Positions 51,467 to 59,518 of a stretch of DNA of 59,848 nucleotides are shown here, piece by piece. Position 1 is the first letter of the stretch, and every line of letters begins with the position of its first letter. Position numbers and translations under genes: made by a program. Under the pieces are notes generated by a model that had not been told where the DNA came from, did not search any database, and saw only the letters and a program-made list of their open reading frames with translations. The DNA comes from Pseudomonadota bacterium (lineage in GTDB: Bacteria > Pseudomonadota > Alphaproteobacteria > Rhizobiales > Hyphomicrobiaceae), in NCBI GenBank assembly GCA_023405815.1, contig JAEXXM010000001.1, positions 1-59,848 on the forward strand. Direction: 5' to 3'.

Positions 51467-51949
51467 ATGTCGACTTCGGCGCAGTGCTCGTACGTAAGGC
51501 TTGCACCTGCGGACGCGCCGGTGCTCAAAACGCTGCTGCGCGTGTTCGGCGAGGTGTTCGACGAGAGGGAAACCTACGGGCGCGCTATCCCGGGGGACGA
51601 CTATCTCGCCCGTCTTCTCGCCAAGGACACCTTCATCGCCATTGCCGCACTCGATCGCGATGAGGTCGTCGGCGGCCTCGCGGCCTACGTGCTCGACAAA
51701 TTCGAGCAGGATCGCCGGGAGGTCTATATCTACGACCTTGGCGTGCTCGAAACCCACCGCAGGCGCGGCATTGCGACGGGTTTGATTGAAGCCTTGCGGT
51801 TGATCGCTGCCTCGATCGACGCCTACGTCATCTTTGTGCAGGCCGACCTCGAAGACGGACCAGCGATTGCGCTCTATCGTTCGCTCGGCAGACAAGAAAC
51901 GGCGCACCATTTCGACATCAACGTGCCGAGTACCCCGAAGTCGCACTAG
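51467..51949 (+). CDS. GNAT acetyltransferase, AAC(3)-I-like
   Basis: The 160-aa protein follows AAC(3)-I over its length: VFGEVFDERETY, DDYLARLLAKDTFIAIAAL, VVGGLAAYVLDKFEQ, EVYIYDLGVLETHRRRGIATGLI (acetyl-CoA loop), AYVIFVQADLEDGPAIALY and HHFDI at the end. AAC(3)-I enzymes acetylate gentamicin and related aminoglycosides. No mobile-element signs are present, so it looks like a chromosomal relative; whether it confers resistance is not known from sequence. It shares a CTAG stop overlap with the convergent gene. Confidence 0.88.
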   Translation: MSTSAQCSYVRLAPADAPVLKTLLRVFGEVFDERETYGRAIPGDDYLARLLAKDTFIAIAALDRDEVVGGLAAYVLDKFEQDRREVYIYDLGVLETHRRRGIATGLIEALRLIAASIDAYVIFVQADLEDGPAIALYRSLGRQETAHHFDINVPSTPKSH

Positions 51950-53043
51950 CCTGCCTTCCCCGCCTTCACGTCCTGGAACTTCGCCTGCGCTCGCTTGAAC
52001 TTGTCGTCGAACAGCCACATCCCGTCCAGGATCTCACGGTACGTCGCCGACTTCTTCGACCTGTCCTTCTTGCCGAACGTGAACACGGCGTTGTTGCGCA
52101 GGTACCCCATGATCTTAGCGTCTGAGATGCGGTAGTTCATGAAGTCGCCCGAGGCGAGCGCCGCGCGCGTCGGCGAGGGGATGATCTGGATCAGCTCGAA
52201 CACTTTCATCTGGTCGATGTCGTCCGGCACCATCTTCACAATCTCCGGAATGCGCGCGAACAGGTCGGCATGCGCGTTCATCAGGCCATTGCGCACCGCG
52301 ATCCAGTGATTGTAGCGCTCGTCTATGCCGCGCGCGCGTTTCTCCTCCGCATCATCGCGTGCCGCGAGCTCCGGATCGAGCTTGCGGACCTTGTCCTTGA
52401 TTGCCCCCCACTTCTTGCGGCCCTTCGCGTTTTCCGATGGGCCCGTCTGATAGCTGCCTTTGTAGGTGTTGGAGCGCGCGTTGCCGATGTTCTGCCGCCC
52501 GTTCGTCTCGGCATAGAAAAGACCTAGGCTGATCTCGCCCACCTTCTCGGCATCCTTTTCGTCGAGGCCTTCGGCGCGCGCGATCACCGTGCCGATGTCG
52601 ATCACGTCCTTGAACGGCGTCTCCGAGGCCTGCGCGTTCGCCGGCGGCGTCTGCATGATGCGGAATAGCTCCGCGTACTCGGTGATCAGCGGCTCGATGG
52701 CGACGTCGAAATAGGCGGGCGGCACGTTGAACTTGTTCGGCGCTCCGATGCGCTCAGGGATCGCGTCGGTGAGGTCCTTGTAGGTCGACATCACCTTGGT
52801 GCGCGCGAGGTAGAGCGCCTGGCCGGGCAGGTTCGGCAGCTTCTTCTTGCCGTCTATCTGCGCGCGCCGTTCGGCCAGCACCTTTTTGAAATCGGCCAGC
52901 GCCTGATCGTACGCGGCCTGCGCCTCGGTCTGCTCCTTGGTGAGCGCTGCCGTCTCGGCGCCGACGCCATTGAGCGCGGCGAAGGACACCATTATCGCCG
53001 ACAAGAATGTCCATATCGAAAAGATCGTCGAATTCGCTCGCAT
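51946..53043 (-). CDS. Exported protein of unknown function, lysozyme-like motif
   Basis: The 365-aa protein has a hydrophobic signal (about residues 8-28). The middle contains EISLGLFYAETNGRQNIGN followed by YKGSYQTGPSEN, similar in pattern to the catalytic-Glu region of lysozyme-fold transglycosylases. The rest is helical and charged (DDAEEKRARGIDERYNHWIAVRNGL). I do not recognise it; a wall-lytic role is inferred from the one motif only. Confidence 0.7.
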   Translation of the reverse strand: MRANSTIFSIWTFLSAIMVSFAALNGVGAETAALTKEQTEAQAAYDQALADFKKVLAERRAQIDGKKKLPNLPGQALYLARTKVMSTYKDLTDAIPERIGAPNKFNVPPAYFDVAIEPLITEYAELFRIMQTPPANAQASETPFKDVIDIGTVIARAEGLDEKDAEKVGEISLGLFYAETNGRQNIGNARSNTYKGSYQTGPSENAKGRKKWGAIKDKVRKLDPELAARDDAEEKRARGIDERYNHWIAVRNGLMNAHADLFARIPEIVKMVPDDIDQMKVFELIQIIPSPTRAALASGDFMNYRISDAKIMGYLRNNAVFTFGKKDRSKKSATYREILDGMWLFDDKFKRAQAKFQDVKAGKAG

Positions 53044-53252
53044 GCGTCGCTTCTGCTCGCTGCTGTTTAGGGGATGTCACGCGCGTTGCCGTGAATATTG
53101 CGCGTCCGCAACACGTGGTCCTCAGCAACCATAATCATTGCTAAACCCCAATTGGCGCAAAGCACGGCATCAGTCAAACTTCGCCGCATGGTTCAAGCAT
53201 GCCCTAAGGGTTCGCCTGCTATGCCGGGAGGCCAATTCGGAGGAATGGGAGT

Positions 53253-53957
53253 ATGCGTGTGCCCCGCAGTTTGGTCCTGGCGCTCGTCGCGGCGGGGATT
53301 GCCCCGGTCCATCTCGACGCTTTGACCATCGACCGCGAGGCGCACGCGATCTCCGGCATACGCAACGCACGCTATTGCGAGATCATTCCCGTCAAGCGCG
53401 AGGGCTTCCACTTCGTCGCCACCGTCTACAACACGCTGGGCCAGAACGACTGCCCGCCGGATATCTGGCACAAGATCACCGAAACCCAGTTGAAGAAGCG
53501 CTTCGACGCGTTCCAGGTGGTGATGAACGGCCCGCGCCACTTCGTCATGGACAAGATCATCGCTTCGGGATCGACCGCCGAGGGCAAGACCATCGAGGCC
53601 GGAGGGTTGAGGCTCACCGAGCGCGCTTCGATCGACATCGGGCTCTTCGACCTGCGCCGCGAGCCGTACTACGAGCGCACCATCCTGCGAGATACGCGAT
53701 ACGTCTATGAAGCAGACAAGCCTGTATTCACTCTCGTCGCGCCGCGCGGCGAGCGTTATGCCATGCAGGCCTACGCCCAGATCGTCGACAAGACGCTTGA
53801 CTATGACGAGCTGCCGAAGCTCGGCGAGCGCCTGAAGCTTCCGCACGACTGGCGCTACGAGGTGATGACGCCCAGGACTGACATCGTGCTCGGCGCCAAG
53901 GGGGAGGCCACGGTCATCCAGGACGACCTGGAGAACACCTATCAGAAGATCGAGTAA
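53253..53957 (+). CDS. Exported protein of unknown function
   Basis: The 234-aa protein has a signal peptide (MRVPRSLVLALVAAGIAPVHLDA). The body is beta-rich with two Cys (IRNARYCEIIPVKREG and GQNDCPPDIW), probably joined, and charged. The start has GGAGG and GGGAG upstream. It is likely periplasmic. Not recognised. Confidence 0.75.
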   Translation: MRVPRSLVLALVAAGIAPVHLDALTIDREAHAISGIRNARYCEIIPVKREGFHFVATVYNTLGQNDCPPDIWHKITETQLKKRFDAFQVVMNGPRHFVMDKIIASGSTAEGKTIEAGGLRLTERASIDIGLFDLRREPYYERTILRDTRYVYEADKPVFTLVAPRGERYAMQAYAQIVDKTLDYDELPKLGERLKLPHDWRYEVMTPRTDIVLGAKGEATVIQDDLENTYQKIE

Positions 53958-53976
53958 CGCACGCTCCGCCGGAAAG

Positions 53977-54507
53977 CTACTCGGCGATCTTCACCTCGAA
54001 CGTGCGCGTCGCCGTCTCGCCCGTTGCGAGTTTCGCCGTCACCGCAAAGCGGTCGGAGCCCTTGGCGCCCGAACGCGCCGTGTAGTAGACGCCCGTGCCC
54101 TTCGTCTTCTGCCCGATGCATGTGCCCTGCGCCGACGCCTGGAACGTCGTGTCCTGGCCGGGCACGAACGATAGGTCCCCCTTTGCCGGGGGATGCGTGA
54201 CGGTGATCTGCGGCGCGGCGAGCGGCTCGCACTTGTCGCCGAAGCCGGCGAAGACGAACACGCGCGCCGCGCGGCCGGGAACCACCGGCGTATTGCGGAC
54301 AGCAGCGTCGGTTGTTGGCGTCAGAGTGTCACTAGGTAGCGGCGCGGCTCCGTTCTGCGTACCGACGCCCGAGCAGCCCGCCATGACGGCGAGCGCCAGC
54401 GAAATGCCGATCACGAATGGTGACTTGGCGTTACACGCTGCGCACCGCCGTGAAAATCTGCTGAACTCTTCCAAGCTGCCCCGCTGTGCCTTTCCCGCCC
54501 GCCGCAT
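53977..54507 (-). CDS. Putative lipoprotein with a beta-rich C-terminal domain
   Basis: The 176-aa frame has a lipobox-like LAVMAGC at about residue 45, after an unusually long N-terminus; a shorter start inside VIGISLALAVMAGC is likely but has no clear ATG. The mature protein has an unstructured Pro/Thr segment and a beta-rich domain (ITVTHPPAKGDLSF, then DTTFQASAQGTCIG) with Cys pairs. Function unknown. Confidence 0.6.
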   Translation of the reverse strand: MRRAGKAQRGSLEEFSRFSRRCAACNAKSPFVIGISLALAVMAGCSGVGTQNGAAPLPSDTLTPTTDAAVRNTPVVPGRAARVFVFAGFGDKCEPLAAPQITVTHPPAKGDLSFVPGQDTTFQASAQGTCIGQKTKGTGVYYTARSGAKGSDRFAVTAKLATGETATRTFEVKIAE

Positions 54508-54637
54508 TGCCCGACGATCTTTGGCCGAGGCTTAGCACATTCGCAGAATCCTGCGCATAGGCGCCGCACCCCGGGTCGCGCATGGAACGACTGCCGCTGA
54601 CCGGCGTTTTCAAGCCGCAACATACGGAGGTCTAAGC

Positions 54638-55039
54638 ATGATCACCCGCACAATTCTCGCGGCCGCCCTCGCCGCAGGTACCGCTGGCGCCGCGCTCGCG
54701 GACGTCAAGGTCAACACCCCGGGCGCAAAAGTCGACACGCCCGCCGGCCCGGTCGAGCTCAATATCGACGTTGCCTCACCGATGAAGCCGACCGAGGCCT
54801 GGGTCGGCCGCGCCGTCTATTCAACCGATGGCAAGCACCTCGGCGAGGTGGTCGCCATCGCCAGCGATAGCATCTATGTCGACATGGGCGGTTTCCTCGG
54901 CATCGGCGAGTCCCGCGTGCTTCTCGACAACGGCAAGCTTGGCACAGTCGAGCCGGACCGCATCATCCTGAAGCTCACGGAGGCAGAAGCGAAGACGCTA
55001 CCTTCGACCGACGCGAAGCCGTCGCCTCCCGCGCAATAA
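54638..55039 (+). CDS. Exported PRC-barrel protein
   Basis: The 133-aa protein has a signal peptide (MITRTILAAALAAGTAGAALA) and a PRC-barrel domain (about 55-115: WVGRAVYSTDGKHLGEVVA and IGESRVLLDNG). PRC-barrels are small beta domains found in photosynthetic reaction centres and RimM. GGAGG lies 8 bases before the ATG. A terminator follows before the ars genes. Confidence 0.82.
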   Translation: MITRTILAAALAAGTAGAALADVKVNTPGAKVDTPAGPVELNIDVASPMKPTEAWVGRAVYSTDGKHLGEVVAIASDSIYVDMGGFLGIGESRVLLDNGKLGTVEPDRIILKLTEAEAKTLPSTDAKPSPPAQ

Positions 55040-55069
55040 AAAACCTCCCTCGCCACACTCAGACTTCAT

Positions 55070-55100
55070 GGCCATCCGTTTCGCGCGGGTGGCCTTTTTT
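55070..55100 (+). terminator. Terminator between PRC-barrel gene and ars operon
   Basis: GGCCATCC and GGGTGGCC pair (one G-T) around a 9-base loop, followed by TTTTTT. It insulates the arsenic operon from the upstream gene. Confidence 0.85.
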
Positions 55101-55133
55101 GCTGACCGGCCAGCGGCAGCCGCAGATTTAACG

Positions 55134-55162
55134 CTTGAACAATTCAAGAAACATTGGATAAT
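55134..55162 (+). promoter_or_regulatory. arsR operator overlapping the operon promoter
   Basis: CTTGAA-CAA-TTCAAG (55134-55148) is a perfect palindrome; its left arm contains the -35 TTGAAC (55135-55140), and GATAAT (55157-55162) lies 16 bases on as a -10. An ArsR dimer bound here would block the polymerase. The likely start site is within a base or two of the arsR ATG (55170), so the transcript may be leaderless. Confidence 0.75.
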
Positions 55163-55169
55163 AGAAAGC

Positions 55170-55523
55170 ATGAACGAAGCGCAAGCCGTCACATCGCTCG
55201 CAGCATTGGCGCATTCGCAGCGCCTTGCGATCTTCCGCCTTCTCGTGGTGGAGGGGACGAACGGGCTGCCCGCGTCCGAGATTGCCGAGGCCGTGGGAGC
55301 GGCCCCGACGGCCGCATCGTTCCACCTGAAGGAGTTGGAGAGAGCGGGCCTCATCCGCGGCACGCGGGATGGACGCTATATCCGCTACGCCATCCACGTC
55401 GAGGGGATGCGCCAGCTCCTCGCCTATCTCACTGAGGATTGCTGCCGCGGCCAGCCGGAGCTGTGCGGGTCATCGATCAAGAAAGTGCGCACGCCGTGCA
55501 AGAGTAAGGGAGGTTGCAGATGA
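55170..55523 (+). CDS. arsR: ArsR-family arsenite-responsive repressor
   Basis: The 117-aa winged-helix protein has the ArsR fold (LASLAHSQRLAIFRLL-type ALAHSQRLAIFRLL, ASEIAEAVGAAPTAASFHLKELERAGLIRG). Cys residues for As(III) lie in the C-terminal part (EDCCRGQPELCG), as in related rhizobial ArsR. The start ATG has no good binding site, consistent with a leaderless mRNA. Its stop overlaps the arsC start (ATGA). Confidence 0.93.
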   Translation: MNEAQAVTSLAALAHSQRLAIFRLLVVEGTNGLPASEIAEAVGAAPTAASFHLKELERAGLIRGTRDGRYIRYAIHVEGMRQLLAYLTEDCCRGQPELCGSSIKKVRTPCKSKGGCR

Positions 55524-56044
55524 GTGACAGACCGCTGAACGTGCTGTTTCTTTGCACGCATAACTCGGCCCGCTCCATCATCGCCGAGTGCGTGATGAAT
55601 CGCCTCGGGCAGGGAAGGTTCAAGGGCTACAGCGCCGGCAGCCAGCCGAGCGGGCGCGTGCATCCATACGCTTTGGATCTGCTGCGCCAGCTCAACTACG
55701 ATACATCCAATCTTCGCTCAAAGCCCTGGGACGAGTTTGCTGTGCCAGGCGCGCCCGAGCTCGATTTCGTGTTCACCGTTTGCGACAACGCCGCAAACGA
55801 GGTCTGTCCCATCTGGCCAGGACAGCCCATGAGCGCGCACTGGGGCCTCCCCGACCCTTCCGCAGTTGATGGCACCGAGAGCGAGCAGCGTTACGCCTTC
55901 GCCGACACGCATCGCATGCTTTATCAGCGCATCAGCATCTTCACGAGCCTGCCGCTTGCTTCGCTCGACAAGCTGTCACTGCAGCGGCGCCTCGATGACA
56001 TCGGCCGCACCAAAGCCTCGGCCATGGAGGAGCAGCAGTCGTGA
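55520..56044 (+). CDS. arsC: Arsenate reductase, LMW-phosphatase (thioredoxin) type
   Basis: The 174-aa protein has the low-molecular-weight phosphatase P-loop LFLCTHNSARS (nucleophile Cys about 13) and Cys residues in VCDNAANEVCP that fit the thioredoxin-coupled type. It reduces arsenate to arsenite. The ATG overlaps the arsR stop, so translation is coupled. Confidence 0.92.
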   Translation: MSDRPLNVLFLCTHNSARSIIAECVMNRLGQGRFKGYSAGSQPSGRVHPYALDLLRQLNYDTSNLRSKPWDEFAVPGAPELDFVFTVCDNAANEVCPIWPGQPMSAHWGLPDPSAVDGTESEQRYAFADTHRMLYQRISIFTSLPLASLDKLSLQRRLDDIGRTKASAMEEQQS

Positions 56045-56090
56045 ATTGTAACGACGTGCTTCTCGCCAGCGGGCATAGGGGGTAGCCACA

Positions 56091-57155
56091 ATGTCGAAAT
56101 TTGAACGCTACCTGACCGTCTGGGTCGGTCTGTGCATCGTCCTCGGCATCGCACTCGGCCATTTCTTCCCCGCCTTCTTTCAGGCCGTGGGCAACGCCGA
56201 GATCGCCAAGGTCAACCTGCCGGTTGCCGTGCTCATCTGGCTGATGATCATTCCGATGCTGATGAAGATCGACTTCGCAGCCCTCGGCCAGGTCAAGGAG
56301 CATTGGCGGGGGATCGGCGTAACGCTCTTCATCAACTGGGCGGTGAAGCCATTCTCGATGGCCCTGCTGGGCTGGGTGTTCATAGGCTGGGTGTTCAGAC
56401 CCTACCTGCCCGCCGACCAGCTCGAGAGCTACATCGCAGGGCTGATCCTGCTCGCCGCCGCCCCCTGCACGGCCATGGTCTTCGTCTGGAGCAATCTGTC
56501 GAACGGCGAGCCGCATTTCACGCTTAGCCAGGTCGCCCTCAACGACGTGATCATGGTGTTCGCGTTCGCACCCATCGTCGGGCTGTTGCTCGGATTGTCG
56601 GCCATCGTCGTGCCGTGGGAGACGCTGGCCCTTTCCGTGGCACTTTACATCGTCGTGCCTGTCGTCGTCGCCCAGTTGCTGCGGAAGGCGGTAATGGCGC
56701 AGGGAGGTCAGGCTGCGTTGGCGAGCATGCTCGGGCGCCTGCAACCGCTCTCGCTACTGGCACTGTTGACGACGCTGGTGCTGCTCTTCGGCTTCCAGGG
56801 GGAGCAGATACTCGGTCAGCCGCTCATCATCGCCATGCTTGCCGTGCCTATTCTGATCCAGGTCTATTTCAACGCCGGTCTCGCTTACGTGCTCAACAGG
56901 GCCGCCGGCGAGGCGCACTGCGTCGCCGCCCCGTCGGCGCTTATAGGAGCCAGCAACTTCTTCGAGCTTGCCGTGGCCGCCGCGATCAGTCTCTTCGGCT
57001 TTGATTCCGGTGCGGCCTTGGCGACGGTGGTCGGCGTGCTGATCGAGGTGCCGGTGATGTTGTCGGTGGTGAAGATAGTCAATGCGTCGCGAGACTGGTA
57101 CCAGTCGGCCGACGCCGTTCGCGGACGCACGGAAGCCTCGAAGGTCGGCCTCTGA
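56091..57155 (+). CDS. acr3: Arsenite efflux permease ACR3
   Basis: The 354-aa protein has about ten membrane segments and the ACR3 motifs AAPCTAMVFVWSNLS (conserved Cys), LNDVIMVFAFAPI, and GASNFFELAVA. It exports As(III) using the membrane potential. It belongs to the ACR3 family, not ArsB, and is the efflux pump of the operon. Confidence 0.94.
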   Translation: MSKFERYLTVWVGLCIVLGIALGHFFPAFFQAVGNAEIAKVNLPVAVLIWLMIIPMLMKIDFAALGQVKEHWRGIGVTLFINWAVKPFSMALLGWVFIGWVFRPYLPADQLESYIAGLILLAAAPCTAMVFVWSNLSNGEPHFTLSQVALNDVIMVFAFAPIVGLLLGLSAIVVPWETLALSVALYIVVPVVVAQLLRKAVMAQGGQAALASMLGRLQPLSLLALLTTLVLLFGFQGEQILGQPLIIAMLAVPILIQVYFNAGLAYVLNRAAGEAHCVAAPSALIGASNFFELAVAAAISLFGFDSGAALATVVGVLIEVPVMLSVVKIVNASRDWYQSADAVRGRTEASKVGL

Positions 57156-57157
57156 AC

Positions 57158-57571
57158 ATGACCATAACCATCTACCACAACCCCGCGTGCGGCACCTCGC
57201 GCAACACCCTCGCCATGATCCGGCAGAGCGGTGAGGAGCCCCGCGTCATCGAGTACCTGAAGACCCCGCCCACGAGGCAGGAGCTCGTCGCGCTGCTGCA
57301 GGCCATGGGAATTCCGCCCCGCGCGCTTCTGCGCGAGAAGGGCACGCCCTACGCCGAGCTGAACCTTGCCGATCCCAAATGGAGCGACGACGAGATCATC
57401 GATTTCATGCTGCAGCATCCGATCCTCATCAACCGGCCGATCGTGGTGACGCCGCTCGGAACGCGGCTGTGCCGGCCCTCGGAGATGGTGCTGGACATCC
57501 TGCCGAACCCGCAAATCGGCGCCTTCACCAAGGAGGACGGCGAAGTCGTCCCGGCAAAAGGGCGCGGCTAG
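57158..57571 (+). CDS. arsC: Arsenate reductase, glutaredoxin type
   Basis: The 137-aa protein has the catalytic Cys in NPACGTSRNTL near the N-terminus and RPIVVTPLGTRLCRP, typical of glutaredoxin/GSH-coupled ArsC (E. coli R773 type). It begins two bases after the acr3 stop. It is unrelated to the phosphatase-type ArsC in the same operon, so the operon carries two routes for arsenate reduction. Confidence 0.93.
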   Translation: MTITIYHNPACGTSRNTLAMIRQSGEEPRVIEYLKTPPTRQELVALLQAMGIPPRALLREKGTPYAELNLADPKWSDDEIIDFMLQHPILINRPIVVTPLGTRLCRPSEMVLDILPNPQIGAFTKEDGEVVPAKGRG

Positions 57572-58303
57572 ATGGGCACGAAGAACAACGGCGCGGCCGA
57601 GCTGCCGAATATATTGCCGTCCGCCTTTCGCATTCCCGATGTGGCCGCGCTGGAGGACGCAAAGGCGTTCCCTCACAAGCCGCGCATCCTTCTCCTCTAT
57701 GGCTCCGTGCGCCAACGCTCCTACAGCCGCTTCCTCGCCCTCGAGGCGCAGCGCCTGCTGGAGGTCTTCGGCTGCGACACACGCATATTCCATCCTGACG
57801 GACTGCCGCTGCCCGACGGCGCGCACGAGACGCACGAGAAGGTTCAGGAGCTGCGCAACCTCGTCACCTGGTCCGAGGGCCAGGTCTGGTCCTCGCCGGA
57901 GCGGCACGGTGCGATGTCGGGCATCATGAAGGCGCAGATCGACTGGATCCCTTTGTCCATCGGTGCTGTGCGCCCGACGCAGGGCAAGACGCTCGCGGTT
58001 ATGCAGGTGAGCGGCGGTTCCCAGTCGTTCAACGCCGTCAATCAGATGCGCGTGCTCGGCCGCTGGATGCGCATGTTCACGATTCCCAATCAGTCCTCGG
58101 TCGCCAAGGCGTTTCTCGAGTTCGACGAAGCCGGCCGCATGAAGCCATCGTCGTATTACGACCGGCTCGTCGACGTCATGGAGGAGCTGGTGAAGTTCAC
58201 GCTGCTTCTGCGTGGCCGCGCCGACGACCTCGTCGATCGCTACAGCGAGCGCAAGGAAAGCGCCGAGGAGCTGTCCAAGCGCGTCAACCAGCGCTCGCTC
58301 TGA
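57572..58303 (+). CDS. arsH: ArsH NADPH-dependent FMN oxidoreductase
   Basis: The 243-aa flavodoxin-like protein has the ArsH signature LYGSVRQRSYSRFLA, the segment SPERHGAMSGIMKAQIDWIPL and VMQVSGGSQSFNAVNQM. ArsH oxidises trivalent organoarsenicals. It starts directly after the previous stop and closes the operon. Confidence 0.95.
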   Translation: MGTKNNGAAELPNILPSAFRIPDVAALEDAKAFPHKPRILLLYGSVRQRSYSRFLALEAQRLLEVFGCDTRIFHPDGLPLPDGAHETHEKVQELRNLVTWSEGQVWSSPERHGAMSGIMKAQIDWIPLSIGAVRPTQGKTLAVMQVSGGSQSFNAVNQMRVLGRWMRMFTIPNQSSVAKAFLEFDEAGRMKPSSYYDRLVDVMEELVKFTLLLRGRADDLVDRYSERKESAEELSKRVNQRSL

Positions 58304-58426
58304 CAATTCCCCCAAATGTTCCGGCACCCTCGCTCGACTGCGCGCCGACGCCGGGAACACGCGCGCTCGCGCGACGTTTACGATGGAGCGAGCCTGCGAG
58401 GGCCCCGGTAACGGAGGAGTTGAGCC

Positions 58427-58696
58427 ATGATGTGGAAATGTGCTGCGGCGAGCGCCGTCCTGCTGTTTGCCTTGGCCCCCGCGACAAGCTGGGCCGACAC
58501 GGTCGAATCCATCGAGGGCGCCCGCGCCAAGGAGCGCCAGGGCCGCTGGCTCGACCGCCGGGATCGCGACAGCCTGCGCCGCTGGGGTGGCAACGACGAC
58601 TACGGCCGCTATTACTACGGCTACAGCCGCCATGATCGCCGCTATTATGACTACGACTACGGCCCCGTGTATTACTATCGCGCCTATCCGTATTGA
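58427..58696 (+). CDS. Exported Tyr/Arg-rich small protein
   Basis: The 89-aa protein has a signal peptide (MMWKCAAASAVLLFALAPATSWA) and a mature part rich in Tyr, Arg and Asp (DDYGRYYYGYSRHDRRYYDYDYG). GGAGGAG precedes the ATG. The composition fits a surface or matrix protein; not recognised. Confidence 0.72.
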   Translation: MMWKCAAASAVLLFALAPATSWADTVESIEGARAKERQGRWLDRRDRDSLRRWGGNDDYGRYYYGYSRHDRRYYDYDYGPVYYYRAYPY

Positions 58697-58718
58697 CGGC
58701 GCGGCATCTCGGCCGCGG

Positions 58719-59444
58719 CTATTTCAGGTATTCGACCTTCCCCGTATCGAGATCGTAGACAGCGGCGAGGATCTGCAGCTTTCCCGCCGCGACGAGATCG
58801 CCGAGGATGGAGCTGGCCGAGGCGAGGCGCAGCGCGGTGCGTCGCGCGCTCTCGCGCGTGGCATTGGCGGCGAAATCTCCCGCCGCCTCGCGCACCGCCA
58901 GCGCCGAAGGAATGATCGGATCGATCATCGGCCCGATGGAGCCGGGGAACGTCGCGTTCTTGGTGACGACCTCGCACGCCGCTTTCACCGCGCCGCAATG
59001 CGTATGCCCCAGCACGACGATGAGCGGCGAGCCGAGCACCGCCGCGCCGTATTCGAGCGTGCCGATGGTCGCCGTGTCGGCGAGGTTGCCGGCGTTGCGG
59101 GCAACGAATAGCTCGCCGAGGCCGCGCCCGCCGAAGATGAGCTCGGGTGGCACGCGGCTGTCCGCGCAACTGAGGATCGTCGCCCACGGCGCCTGTCCGG
59201 AGGCGACGTTGGCTCGCTGCTTGGCGAGATCGCTCTCGCACAGCTGCGGCTGCGAGATGAAACGGTTGTTGCCCTCGATGAGACCGTCGAGCGCCTGCTG
59301 GGGCGACTTTGCAGCTTCGCCCGGCGCTGGCCCGTGCTCCTCGGCGCGCGCGTGCGCCCCGGCCATCGTTGCAGCGAGCGAGCCGGCGCCGAGAGCGAGC
59401 AGCCCCCGGCGATCGATCAGGGAGGCATCGGATTTGCGCGCCAT
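58719..59444 (-). CDS. Exported beta-carbonic anhydrase
   Basis: The 241-aa protein has zinc motifs SCADSRVPPE and LGHTHCGAV, the beta-class pattern (Cys, Asp-Arg, His, Cys). The N-terminus MARKSDASLIDRRGLLALGAGSLAATMAGAHA has a twin-arginine-like signal (DRRGLLALG), so it is probably exported folded. It interconverts CO2 and bicarbonate in the periplasm. The start ATG is at 59444; upstream frames are noise. Confidence 0.88.
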   Translation of the reverse strand: MARKSDASLIDRRGLLALGAGSLAATMAGAHARAEEHGPAPGEAAKSPQQALDGLIEGNNRFISQPQLCESDLAKQRANVASGQAPWATILSCADSRVPPELIFGGRGLGELFVARNAGNLADTATIGTLEYGAAVLGSPLIVVLGHTHCGAVKAACEVVTKNATFPGSIGPMIDPIIPSALAVREAAGDFAANATRESARRTALRLASASSILGDLVAAGKLQILAAVYDLDTGKVEYLK

Positions 59445-59518
59445 GGGCCTTGTCCTCGAAGTGAGCCCGGACAGCAAACAGACAAATTGTTTAGCGCCCG
59501 TGAATGCCATCGCTCCGA

